Origin: Symbiodinium natans
Taxonomy: Eukaryota; Sar; Dinophyceae; Suessiales; Symbiodiniaceae
NCBI GenBank assembly: GCA_905221605.1
Contig: CAJNDS010001158.1
Span: 1 to 57,500 of the forward strand
DNA length: 57,500 nucleotides
Direction: 5' to 3'
Shown: positions 1-9,645 of the stretch, piece after piece
Layout: every line of letters begins with the position of its first letter
How positions within the stretch are numbered: the first letter of the stretch is position 1
The notes under the pieces: model-generated
The model's input: the letters and a program-made list of their open reading frames with translations, nothing else
Told to the model about the DNA's origin: nothing
Database searches by the model: none
Translations under genes and position numbers: made by a program

Positions 1-950
1 GCTTCAACAACACCCCCGGGCAAGCTTGCTGCAAGGTGCCCTGGGCAACAGCCCAACGGACGGAGATGGTGAGCTTCAACAACACTCCGGGCAAGCGCTT
101 GCTGCAAGGTGGCCTGGGTAACAGTTACAACTTGACGGAGATGGTGAGCTTCAACAACACTCCGGGCAAGCGCTTGCTGCAAGGTACACTGGGCAACAGT
201 TCCAACTGGACGGAGATGGTGAGCTTCAACAACACTCCGGGCAAGCGCTTGCTGCAAGGTGCCCTGAGCAACAGCTCCAACTGGACGGAGATGGTGAGCT
301 TCAACAACACTCCTGGCAATCGCTTGCTGCAGGGTGCCCTGGGCAACAGCTCCAACTGGACGGAGATGGTGAGCTTCAACAACACTGCGGGCAAGCGCTT
401 GCTGCAGGGTTCCCTGGGCAACAGCTCCAACTGGACGGAGATGGTGAGCTTCAACAACACTCCAGGCAAGCGCTTGCTGCAAGGTGCCCTGGGCAACAGC
501 TCCAACTGGACGGAGATGGTGAGCTTCAACAACACTCCGGGCAAGCGCTTGCTGCAAGGTGCCCTGGGCAACAGTTCCAACTGGACGGAGATGGTGAGCT
601 TCAACAACACTCCGGGCAAGCGCTTGCTGCAAGGTACCCTGGGCAACAGCTCCAACTGGACGGAGATGGTGAGCTTCAACAACACCCCGGGCAAGCGCTT
701 GCTGCAAGGTGCCCTGGGCAACAGCTCCAACTGGACGGAGATGTTGAGCTTCAACAACACTCCGGGCAAGCGCTTGCTGCAAGGTGCCCTGGGCAACAGC
801 TCCAACTGGACGGAGATGGTGAGCTTCAACAACACTCTGGGCAACAGCTCCCGCGTGGCGCAGCATTCTGAAGGTCGATTCCTTCAGCGCCGGGAAGGGA
901 GCACTGAGTCTTTGCCTTTTCGCGTTCTTCGTAGCCTCGGGCTGATGTGA
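1..950 (+). CDS. PGKR repeat secreted protein, copy 1 (5' end outside window)
   Basis: This is the 3' part of a gene made of tandem 75-bp units, each encoding 25 residues with the invariant pieces NWTEM and FNNTPGKRLLQG. About eleven units are visible. The array ends in a tail (SSRVAQHSEGRFLQRREG and on to a terminal SLGLM) that recurs almost unchanged in the other three copies. The first ~60 bases contain small indels relative to the consensus (aagcttgctgc for aagcgcttgctgc, and a shortened NSSNW segment), so the frame is clean only from about base 36. Third positions of the Pro codon vary among CCG, CCC, CCA and CCT across the family while the residue stays fixed, which supports this frame over the other open ones. 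Each unit has sequons NSS, NWT and NNT, so a secretory-pathway product is likely. I do not recognise the family. Confidence 0.75.
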   Translation, partial: FNNTPGQACCKVPWATAQRTEMVSFNNTPGKRLLQGGLGNSYNLTEMVSFNNTPGKRLLQGTLGNSSNWTEMVSFNNTPGKRLLQGALSNSSNWTEMVSFNNTPGNRLLQGALGNSSNWTEMVSFNNTAGKRLLQGSLGNSSNWTEMVSFNNTPGKRLLQGALGNSSNWTEMVSFNNTPGKRLLQGALGNSSNWTEMVSFNNTPGKRLLQGTLGNSSNWTEMVSFNNTPGKRLLQGALGNSSNWTEMLSFNNTPGKRLLQGALGNSSNWTEMVSFNNTLGNSSRVAQHSEGRFLQRREGSTESLPFRVLRSLGLM

Positions 951-2002
951 GCATTGTGCGTATCTCGCGTCATCTCTCGGTCTGTGCAGCGTCCATACTT
1001 TATCGTTGCCACAGCGAGCGAAGACGAACACAGAGATTTTTCGCCTAATTCACACGTTTTGGCAGCATTTGGCAGCGTACATACACTTACGCTTTCCGCC
1101 GCCTAGACGCTGAGTCTCCTGTTTCTGCACTGGATGACATTTTTGAGAATTTCGCCTGCTGGCGTCGTGGGTCTTGGGCCCGCTAGGCAAAGAGGACGAC
1201 GGACGCAGTGCTAGACCTTGGGCAGCTTGACATTCTTGCACCATGCCAAAGCGAGATTCAGACTCAGACGCAAGTGTTTCTGCGCAGGCGGTCATTCTGC
1301 ATGGCATGTACAGCGCTTCGATGCCTTTCCAGCGATATTGCCGCGGCTGGAGCAAAAGAGCCAAGCAAGATGTGTCACGACGCCGATAGCACAGCTCCAA
1401 TGACTCATAGATGCTCATGATATATTATAATATGGATATGGCCCGATTTTTAGTTTGGCTGTTGGATGGCGATCCCGGAAGGTCCTGCAGCTGAGCACAT
1501 CCTTCGCCCATCCTTCGCCCGGACACTGCCTCTCAGCTCATGTGACTTTAGGATTCTTGAATCTGCTTGGGAGGAGGGGATATGTCAAGCTTGTAGCCGC
1601 AGCCCCGAACGCCCAAAAGTCTTCGATGCCTTTGGAGTCTCGGTTTTCCTGTTAACTTGGGCTTACGAGGGGCGTTGAGGTTAGGATGTCGCACATTGGG
1701 CTGTATGGTGAGCTGTTCAAGGCTTCGGCTTTGGAGTGAGAGGAGCACTCCCAGCTGGCCTTGGGAAATGAGTTGAAGGGGGTTCCCTAGAATGGGAGGT
1801 TCTGATGGATCACCTCTTGCTTTGTGGTTTTCACCTGCGCATGGGCTGGAGGTTCGTGAGCAGTGTTCCCTTCCATGCATCAACACAAGGAACGAACAAC
1901 CAACAGGTCGTACAGCGTCCAAGAAGGGATAAACACGCAGATCTCTACGTGGCGCGCACGGCTTGTCCCAAAAAGCCAATTCCTGCAGCCCAAGTTTCTC
2001 GA
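836..2002 (+). repeat. Segmental duplication, first member (3' end and flank of copy 1)
   Basis: From the end of the repeat array through the stop codon and about 1.05 kb beyond it, the sequence matches 5426-6598 with only scattered differences, such as a 2-base insertion at 5696 and a few substitutions. Homology stops abruptly after the shared tttctcga at 2002/6598. The block holds the probable 3' UTR and downstream spacer of the repeat gene. No other gene is visible in it; short open frames here recur in both copies only because the DNA is duplicated. Confidence 0.9.
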
Positions 2003-2935
2003 AATGGAAAAGCCTTTGTCAATCTTTGTCAAGCTTAGATGTCGTTTTGTGCAAGGCCACATGGTTCGCCTTGTGCTGAACTGCCTGACTTCCTCTATGG
2101 CGGTCCCAAAGTTGGGCTCAGGCTGGTTCGGGTTGAGCTGCTCAAGGGGGTTGAAGGGTGTGGGGATTCAGTGCCATTGTGCTATGTCAGACTGCATGGG
2201 CCATGGGCCCACGTTGGGTTTAGGGTGCCATAGGCTGCCCATCGCAATTCAGTCTCGTTATGGTGAGAGCCCCTCAGTGTTAGAACCGTTGGGGGTTGGG
2301 GATTTCCGGAATTTGTGGTGGCAGGGCTTCGGTGCTGAGATTTCTTGTTAGGTTGGTGGGCGGCTTGCCGCGTGTTCTATTGTACATGAGACTACGAGCA
2401 GGATTTTCTGATGCACTCTTGCGTGGCTTTGGCTGTGTTGGCTTACAGGGCTTGCAGTACAGCCGGCCTTCCGCAAAGATGAGGGCGTGAGTGATCCCAG
2501 ATGGGGAGGGAGAAGTGATGTGGATAGCGAGAGCTTTAGGCAAACTTCGGGCAACAAGGATGCGGAGGGGCCCTTCATCGAATCTGTATTCGCAGTTACG
2601 TAATTACGGAGCTCACGAAAGGCTACGGAACTTCGGTGTTTTTGTTTGCTAGTGGTTCCGCCTGCCGTCGCCCTTCAAACAGCCGCAGCAAAGCCAGCAA
2701 ACAGGTCAGGCCTCTCGGGGCACTGCAAGGAGCATTCCGGGGCACAAGGCCTTGGGCAGCCGCATGCCTTGGAGCGGGCCTGGGTGATGTTCTTTCGACT
2801 TAAGCTACGTTCCGAAGTAAGAAGGGAGAGAAGGGGCATTTTGTGTTTCTCTGTCATTTTCTTCAGAACTTGGCTACTTCAGTTCCTTGGTCATTCGGGG
2901 TGACATGCGGCATGCCAAATATCTCGCTTTTTCAG
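2003..2935. other. Intergenic spacer, no gene seen
   Basis: The first part, to about 2232, continues a diverged homology with 8060-8350 (shared pieces include gaaaagcctttg, gcacatggt/ccacatggt, gtgtggggatt.agtgc and gactgcatgggcc). From about 2290 to 2935 I see nothing beyond short unsupported open frames. Confidence 0.5.
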
Positions 2936-3015
2936 GATGCCTCTGCTGAACTTCCGACGCAGTTTTTGCTTTGCAGCTTACAGTCCTTAGAAGAAGCTAC
3001 GTCAAGTTCGCCGCC
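2936..3015 (+). promoter_or_regulatory. Conserved leader of copy 2 with candidate trans-splice acceptor
   Basis: About 80 bp directly upstream of the start codon are the same as 10615-10694 before copy 3 and similar to 52573-52640 before copy 4. The block contains a T-rich run then AG (gcagtttttgctttgcag, followed by cttacag), which fits a 3' splice acceptor. Dinoflagellate mRNAs receive a spliced leader by trans-splicing at such AGs. The T-run could also be the TTTT promoter element described for dinoflagellates. Both roles are inference; what is seen is conservation and a pyrimidine-AG pattern. Confidence 0.45.
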
Positions 3016-5540
3016 ATGCTGCCAGTTCTAGCAGCTCTGATTGCGGTGGCCGGAGCCCAGGCCACTCTGAGCAATGCCACGAGTTCGCGAGTGCTGCAGG
3101 GTTCCCTTGGCAACGGCTCCAACTGGACGGAGATGGTGAGCTTCAACAACACTCCGGGCAAGCGCTTGCTGCAAGGTGCCCTGGGCAACAGCTCCAACTG
3201 GACGGAGATGGTGAGCTTCAACTCCCGGTAAGCGCTGCAAGGTGGGCAACAGCTCCAACTGGACGGAGATGGTGAGCTTCAACAACACTCCGGGCAAGCG
3301 ATTGCTGCAAGGTACCCTTGGCAACGGCTCCAATTGGACGGAGATGGTGAGCTTCAACAACACTGCTCCAACTGGACGGAATGGTGAGCTTAACAACACT
3401 CCGGGCAAGCGCTTGCTGCAAGGTGCCCTGGGCAACAGCTCCAACTGGACGGAGATGGTGAGCTTCAACAACACTCCGGGCAAGCGCTTGCTGCAAGGTG
3501 CCTGGGCAACAGCTCCAACTGGACGGAGATGGTGAGCTTCAACAACACTCCGGGCAAGCGCTTGCTGCAAGGTGCCCTGGGCAACAGCTCAACTGGACGG
3601 AGATGGTGAGCTTCAACAAAACTCCCAACTTGTGCAAGGTGCCCTGGTCAACAGATGGACGGAGATTGAGCTTCAACAACACCCCGGGCAAGCGCTTGCT
3701 GCAAGGTGCTCTGGGCAACAGCTCCAACTGGACGGAGATGTTGAGCTTCAACAACACTCCGGGCAAGCGCTTGCTGCAAGGTGCCCTGGGCAACAGCTCC
3801 AACTGGACGGAGATGGTGAGCTTCAACAACACTCCAGGCAAGCGCTTGCTGCAAGGTGCCCTGAGCAACAGCTCCAACTGGACGGAGATGGTGAGCTTCA
3901 ACCACACTCCGGGCAATCGCTTGCTGCAAGGTGCCCTGGGCAACAGCTCCAACTGGACGGAGATGGTGAGCTTCAACAACACTCCGGGCAAGCGCTTGCT
4001 GCAAGGTGCCCTGGGCAACAGCTCCAACTGGACGGAAATGGTGAGCTTCAACAACACTCCGGGCAAGCGCTTGCTGCAGGGTACCCTGGGCAACAGCTCC
4101 AACTGGACGGAGATGGTGAGCCTTAACAACACCCCCGGCAAGCGCTTGCTGCAGGGTGCCTTGGGCAACAGCTCCAACTGGACGGAGATGGTGAGCTTCA
4201 ACAACACTCCGGGCAAGCGCTTGCTGCAGGGTACCCTAGGCAACACCTCCAACTGGACGGAGATGGTGAGCTTCAACAACACTCCTGGCAAGCGCTTGCT
4301 ACAAGGTGCCTTGGGCAACAACTCCAACTGGACGGAGATGGTGAGCTTCAACAACACTCCGGGCAAGCGCTTGCTGCAGGGTGCCCTGGGCAACAGCTCC
4401 AACTGGACGGAGATGGTGAGCTTCAACAGCACTCCGGGCAAGCGCTTGCTGCAAGGTGCCCTGGGCAACAGCTCCAACTGGACGGAGATCGTGAGCTTCA
4501 ACAACACTCCGGGCAAGCGCTTGCTGCAAGGTGCCCTGGGTAACAGCTCCAACTGGACGGAGATGGTGAGCTTCAACAACACTCCGGGGGTCAACAACAC
4601 TCCGGGCAAGCGCTTGCTGCAAGGTACCCTGGGCAACAGCTCCAACTGGACGGAGATGGTGAGCCTTAACAACACCCCGGGCAAGCGCTTGCTGCAGGGT
4701 GCCTTGGGCAACAGCTCCAACTGGACGGAGATGGTGAGCTTCAACAACACTCCGGGCAAGCGCTTGCTGCAGGGTACCCTAGGCAACACCTCCAACTGGA
4801 CGGAGATGGTGAGCTTCAACAACACTCCTGGCAAGCGCTTGCTGCAAGGTGCTCTGGGCAACAACTCCAACTGGACGGAGATCGTGAGCTTCAACAACAC
4901 TCCGGGCAAGCGCTTGCTGCAAGGTGCCCTAAGCAACAGCTCCAACTGGACGGAGATGGTGAGCTTCAACAACACTCCGGGCAAGCGCTTGCTGCAAGGT
5001 GCCCTGGGCAGCAGCTCCAACTGGACGGAGATGGCGGGCTTCAACAACACTCCGGGCAAGCGCTTGCTGCAAGGTGCCCTGGGCAACAGCTCCAACTGGA
5101 CGGAGATGGTGAGCTTCAACAACACTCCGGGCAAGCGCTTGCTGCAAGGTGCCCTGGTCAACAGCTCCAACTGGACGGAGATGTTGAGCTTCAACAACAC
5201 CCCGGGCAAGCGCTTGCTGCAAGGTGCCCTGGGCAACAGCTCCAACTGGACGGAGATGGTGAGCTTCAACAACACTCCGGGCAAGCGCTTGCTGCAAGGT
5301 GCCCTGCTCAACAGCTCCAACTGGACGGAGATGTTGAGCTTCAACAACACTCCGGGCAAGCGCTTGCTGCAAGGTGCTCTGGGCAACAGCTCCAACTGGA
5401 CGGAGATGGTGAGCTTCAACAACACTCTGGGCAACAGCTCCCGCGTGGCGCAGCATTCTGAAGGTCGATTCCTTCAGCGCCGGGAAGGGAGCACTGAGTC
5501 TTTGCCTTTTCGCGTTCTTCGTAGCCTCGGGCTGATGTGA
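3016..5540 (+). CDS. PGKR repeat secreted protein, copy 2 (frame-broken as assembled)
   Basis: The ATG at 3016 sits in a good context (gccgccATG) and begins MLPVLAALIAVAGAQA, a short signal peptide with an AQA cleavage motif. About 31 units of the 25-residue repeat follow, then the family C-terminal tail and a stop at 5538-5540. The frame is broken near the 5' end. A contracted unit at 3226-3242 leads to a stop at 3229-3231. One C is lost near 3500 (gtgcctgggc for gtgccctggg). Another C is lost near 3590 (agctcaac for agctccaac). Reading then stays in one frame from about 3590 to the end. Units around 3360 and 3630-3670 are also degenerate. An in-frame GVNNTP insertion near 4590 marks an internal duplication. 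Read literally, the product would be only ~70 residues; if the breaks are assembly errors it is ~840. Confidence 0.75.
4080..5165 (+). repeat. Internal duplication of seven repeat units within copy 2
   Basis: The unit order starting at 4080 (variants TLGNSS with MVSLNN, ALGNSS, TLGNTS, ALGNNS) recurs starting at 4623 with the same rare variants. The offset is 543 bp, which equals seven 75-bp units plus 18 bp. The extra 18 bp is the GVNNTP-encoding junction at about 4585-4605. The match is strongest over the first four units. This shows recent block expansion by unequal exchange rather than single-unit slippage. Confidence 0.8.
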
Positions 5541-6598
5541 GCATTGTGCGTATCTCGCGTCATCTCTCGGTCTGCGCAGCGTCCATACTTTATCGTTGCC
5601 ACAGCGAGCGAAGACGAACACAGAGATTTTTCGCCTAATTCACACGTTTTGGCAGCATTTGGCAGCGTACATACACTTACGCTTTCCGCCGCCTATAGAC
5701 GCTGAGTCTCCTGTTTCTGCACTGGATGACATTTTTGAGAATTTCGCCTGCTGGCGTCGTGGGTCTTGGGCCCGCTAGGCAAAGAGGACGACGGACGCAG
5801 TGCTAGACCTTGGGCAGCTTGACATTCTTGCACCATGCCAAAGCGAGATTCAGACTCAGACGCAAGTGTTTCTGCGCAGGCGGTCATTCTGCATGGCATG
5901 TACAGCGCTTCGATGCCTTTCCAGCGATATTGCCGCGGCTGGAGCAAAAGAGCCAAGCAAGATGTGTCACGACGCCGATAGCACAGCTCCAATGACTCAT
6001 AGATGCTCATGATATATTATAATATGGATATGGCCCGATTTTTAGTTTGGCTGTTGGATGGCGATCCCGGAAGGTCCTGCAGCTGAGCACATCCTTCGCC
6101 CATCCTTCGCCCGGACACTGCCTCTCAGCTCATGTGACTTTAGGATTCTTGAATCTGCTTGGGAGGAGGGGATATGTCAAGCTTGTAGCCGCAGCCCCGA
6201 ACGCCCAAAAGTCTTCGATGCCTTTGGAGTCTCGGTTTTCCTGTTAACTTGGGCTTACGAGGGGCGTTGAGGTTAGGATGTCGCACATTGGGCTGTATGG
6301 TGAGCTGTTCAAGGCTTCGGCTTTGGAGTGCGAGGAGCACTCCCAGCTGGCCTTGGGAAACGAGTTGAAGGGGGTTCCCTAGAATGGGAGGTTCTGATGG
6401 ATCACCTCTTGTTTTGTGTTTTGCACCTGCGCATGGGCTGGAGGTTCGTGAGCAGTGTTCCCTTCCATGCATCAAACACAAGGAACGAGCAAGCAACAGG
6501 TCGCACAGCGTCCAAGAAGGGATGAACACGCAGATCTCTACGTGGCGCGCACGGCTTGTCCCAAAAAAAGCCCAATTCCTGCAGCCCAAGTTTCTCGA
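5541..6598 (+). repeat. Segmental duplication, second member (3' flank of copy 2)
   Basis: This is the near-identical partner of 951-2002: probable 3' UTR and spacer. It shares with the flanks of copies 3 and 4 a stop-proximal segment (gcattgtgcg, the ctctcggtctg segment, cagcgagcgaagacgaacac). That segment is the best candidate for a 3' UTR or processing signal common to the family. No separate gene is visible. Confidence 0.85.
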
Positions 6599-7329
6599 GG
6601 GGTTTGCGCTTTTGCTCGGTTCTTGAGGAACGGGTCGCCAGCCATCAGCCTCTTCTTCCAGCCGTGCGCTTTGAGCACTTGCCTCTTGCGTGTTAGAATA
6701 AGGCTCGCCACCTGTGTCCTAATGGATGAGTCATTGCATGGTATGGATCATCAGCGCCAGGATGCAGTCGCTGCAGGTGGACTAGGTAGGAATATGGCAG
6801 GCTGCGGCTTGCGGCTTGAATGAGTGCAGTGCGGGCGGTGCATCTTGCATCGCAACTTACCTGGCTTCTCCGCCTTCAGGCATCCAGGGCAGGTTTCATC
6901 GTCGGCTTGCCATTCCCGGACTTTCGTGCTGCTATGCGGTGGAGATTGCAGAGGCGCTTGGCCAGGGAAACCTCGTCAGCTTGTTGAACCTAATCAGGAA
7001 TTAGCCATTCCTCGGGTTGTTGAACGAGCGGCTCAATTGTAAAGTTGAGGTGGAATAGATTCCGCGGTTTGGCGTTTCCACTGCGGAGGCAAGCAAGTTT
7101 GGCCTTGCAGGTGGAAGATTTCTGGCTCGTTGTGTTTCTCGGCTGCAACGTGGAGCATGTCGGGCCTGTCTGCATTTGGCATTGTAACCGACGGAGATCC
7201 ATGACAAAAGCTTATGATTCTATTCTATTGTTGTTCTTCAGGCTGCAGATCGACATGTTCCCTTCTCGAATGGCCTTGGTTTCGACGCGCTGGTCATGGC
7301 AGATAAGAAGGACTGCAAGATTTCGCGGC
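6599..7329. other. Intergenic spacer, no gene seen
   Basis: Sequence unrelated to the copy 1 flank replaces it after 6598. I see only short open frames without family resemblance. A tttcgacgcgctggtcatgg stretch at about 7279 weakly resembles 14706-14730 downstream of copy 3. Confidence 0.4.
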
Positions 7330-8350
7330 CTTGATGATGGGTCTTGCGTTGTTGGGGAGGGGATCGGCAGCAGGGTTGTGGAGCGTCAACGGAGCCACCA
7401 ATGCTTCCAGAGCCACCTCGGTATTACCTGCAGTGCTTGCAGCCTTTACGGACCCAAAGGCGAGTCAGGTACAAGAGATACTCACATTAATTCCTTTCCT
7501 CTAACATGAACCGGCACGATGTTTTTTTTGCCTTTTTGGAAGTTTTGGGGGGGGGGGGGGGGGGGGCGTGTTTCCGTGTTGACTTCAGGGCTGAGGCTCG
7601 CTTTTTAGGCTTGGAGCTCCTAGGGGGGGGCTTGTCTGACACTAGTGCTGAGCCCGTTGGTTCAAGGATGTTCGGCCCATTTTTTGGGAACTTGGGGTTT
7701 GAGTTTTTAGGTTGTTGTAGAGTTTTTCGGTGAGAGGAGAGCGGCTGCCAGTTCAATGGCCTCAGAATGGGTTGGTTTGCTGCTTTCGGCTGCGCATGGC
7801 CCGGAACTCGCGGGCCGCGTTGTCTTCCTGACTTATACCACAAGCAACAAACAAGCAACGAACAGGTCGCGCGGCGTGGAAGGCATACACTCCCATTCGG
7901 AGGTTGGGCCACGATCCTTTGTGGATTTCATTTTTTGAAGTTGGACAGCGCGAGGCGAACGCCAAAATGTGAATGCATGCGTGGCGCACGACGGGTCACA
8001 ACTGGTCCCAAAAACGCCTTCCCTCTTTTATGTTATATGTTTCCAGCCCTTCAGCCCAAGCTTGCGATATTGAAAAGCCTTTGCCAAGCTCAGATGTTGT
8101 GTCAGGGCACATGGTGTTTGGCAACCTGGCGGCGTACCATCCGCTGCGACGCACGCCTCGTGCTCAACTGACTGTCCAAGCTGCCTCATACTTCCTCTCG
8201 TGGTTCCAAAGGTTGGGTTCGGGATGGCGTTGACCTGCTCAGGGCTGCAGATGTTCGAGGTTTCAAGTTGAAAAGTGTGGGGATTTAGTGCATTGTGCTT
8301 TGCAGGTTCAGACTCAGACTGCATGGGCCTGTGTTTTGGGTTTAGGGTGT
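7330..8350 (+). repeat. Orphan 3'-flank copy without a repeat gene
   Basis: Bases 7740-8350 are a diverged copy of 1800-2232. Shared landmarks include the gcgcatgg region, caagcaacaaacaagcaacgaacaggtcgc against the ggaacgaacaaccaacaggtcg region, the cagcccaag...gaaaagcctttg segment, and gtgtggggattta/cagtgc. Bases 7330-7490 resemble 14400-14560 downstream of copy 3 (gcttgcagccttta against gcttgtagccttta, and gtcaggtacaa against gtccggtacaa). This looks like the flank of a former gene copy whose coding array has been lost, or a flank duplicated alone. A 20-base poly-G run lies at 7547-7566. Confidence 0.6.
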
Positions 8351-8691
8351 GACCGTGACCTTAACGGACACGACAACGACGGTTTCAGGGCCGGTATAGG
8401 GAAGGCGAAGCGCAACAGAACCGTGAGCAGGAGGAAGAGCACCACCCCAAGAATCCCTGGGACATGTTTGGGGCCTAGAAACGAGTCCTGGCAAAAGGCT
8501 TGTCTTCATCTCCGCTGTGGCTGTACTAGCCGGAGAAGGATTGAGCACATCAGGAGCAGAAGCAGAGGTACTCGTAGCGTTACAGGCAGAGCGGCGTCAG
8601 CAAGTTGCCTGCCAATTGAGATTGAGCGATGTTCCCAATGTTCCCGAAGCCGTATGCCATGACAGGCTTCACGTGGTCCTCCCTTAGTATC

Positions 8692-8724
8692 CCGTAGTGT
8701 TCAGTTTGGCTCCACCCGTCCAAG
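8692..8724 (+). promoter_or_regulatory. Possible degenerate spliced-leader relic
   Basis: Just upstream of the sulfotransferase start is CCGTAG, then CAGTTTGGCTC, then CAAG, in the order found in the dinoflagellate spliced leader but with a 4-base and a ~9-base insertion between blocks. A genomic spliced-leader relic at the 5' end of a gene indicates a retroposed, formerly trans-spliced mRNA. The match is gapped and could be chance. Confidence 0.25.
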
Positions 8725-8727
8725 TCC

Positions 8728-9645
8728 ATGGCCGACACTGTGTGGAATCTGCTGGTCATCTTCAGTTCAGTCCTGAGCCTGCCGGCTTTGGTCTTGAGCC
8801 TATGGTCTGCAGCTTCATACCACTCGCCATTTTGGGAAGTTCGGCAACCCCGCAGATCTGCAGCCTCCCACGAAAACAGCTCTCCGGACCCCTTCGTCCT
8901 GTACGGCCATATTCATATGGCCAAAACGGGAGGCTCATACGTGAACGGAGCGGCTGCCTTGAAGTACGAGCGTGTGTGCGGTCACAAGGGTTATTCGTAT
9001 GATGCCTTCCAGGCCAACCTGCGCTACGCCCAAAATGCGAACAGAGCAGATTCTTTCAGCTGGGTAGGCAGCGTTAATTGGCCAGGCTACAACCGACAGA
9101 AAGTTCCGTATCCGATTATGGAAGAGATCGGGTACGAGGATTGCGATCTCGTGTCCCACGAGCAGCCCTGGACATATTGGAAGAGATATTCATCTTGGAG
9201 CAAGGTGGAACTGCACCTCCCATGTCGCGATCCTATCGAGCACCTGCTCTCTCAGTGCAACCACAACTTGAAAACGTTGGACTGCAGTGATGAGAAGTTG
9301 CTGCTGAGGAGCAAGCAGTGCTTAATCTTCCCGGAAAGGTTTGATTACAAACTGACTCAATCAGAGGATGAGTTTCGAAACTTCACCGTGAAGTGCTTCA
9401 ACTACTCGTCGACATCCAAGTACATCGACTACCTTGGCACCAAGCTGCAGAAAAAAAGAGTTCAAGCCAAATACACGTATCGCCCCGTAAATGCCAAAAG
9501 GAACAGGAGCAACGAATGCCTTCTGTGGAATGCGACAGCCAGGCACAGGGTGGAGGAGTACCTGATGAGGACGTTCCCATATTATTCTTTCTGCGACAAG
9601 TGTCTGGGTTCAAGCCAAGATCTGTTTGCAGGTACGGGCCAGTAA
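8728..9645 (+). CDS. Type II membrane sulfotransferase-like protein, 305 aa
   Basis: Predicted to transfer sulfate from PAPS to a glycan or protein acceptor in the Golgi lumen. The ATG has a good context (AAGTCCATGG). Residues 5-29 form one hydrophobic helix next to the N-terminus, giving a type II signal anchor, followed by a Ser/Pro-rich stem. Residues 61-73 (HIHMAKTGGSYVN) match the 5'-phosphosulfate loop (HxxKTGGT/S), with Lys66 the expected key residue. Residues 162-179 (LHLPCRDPIEHLLSQCNH) match the 3'-phosphate-binding motif RDPxxxxxS, with Arg167 and Ser175. Lumenal NFT, NYS, NRS and NAT sequons and many cysteines fit secretory localisation. A Cys-containing end (FCDKCLGSSQDL) suggests a near-complete protein; the last few residues could instead run past a splice donor (CAG|GTACGG at 9630). 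It is a single open exon. The acceptor is unknown. Confidence 0.8.
   Translation: MADTVWNLLVIFSSVLSLPALVLSLWSAASYHSPFWEVRQPRRSAASHENSSPDPFVLYGHIHMAKTGGSYVNGAAALKYERVCGHKGYSYDAFQANLRYAQNANRADSFSWVGSVNWPGYNRQKVPYPIMEEIGYEDCDLVSHEQPWTYWKRYSSWSKVELHLPCRDPIEHLLSQCNHNLKTLDCSDEKLLLRSKQCLIFPERFDYKLTQSEDEFRNFTVKCFNYSSTSKYIDYLGTKLQKKRVQAKYTYRPVNAKRNRSNECLLWNATARHRVEEYLMRTFPYYSFCDKCLGSSQDLFAGTGQ

Noticed and set aside
1050-1418. Open frame on the minus strand of the 3' flank, repeated at 5693-6010
   Set aside because: Present twice only because the flank is duplicated; disrupted in the flanks of copies 3 and 4.
3226-3266. Very short intron (gtaagc...acag) in the contracted unit of copy 2
   Set aside because: Only ~25 bases long, too short for splicing; the GTAAGC word comes from a normal Gly-Lys-Arg codon variant also found in intact units.
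3539-5434. Long minus-strand frame over copy 2 (also 11719-13830 and 53771-56794, up to ~1000 codons)
   Set aside because: Antisense shadow of the 75-bp repeat. It lacks signal peptide and conserved ends, and its wobble positions do not behave as synonymous.
3016-5540. CRISPR-like or satellite interpretation of the 75-bp arrays
   Set aside because: Units are contiguous without unique spacers, and they are in frame with a signal peptide and conserved tail, so they are coding repeats.
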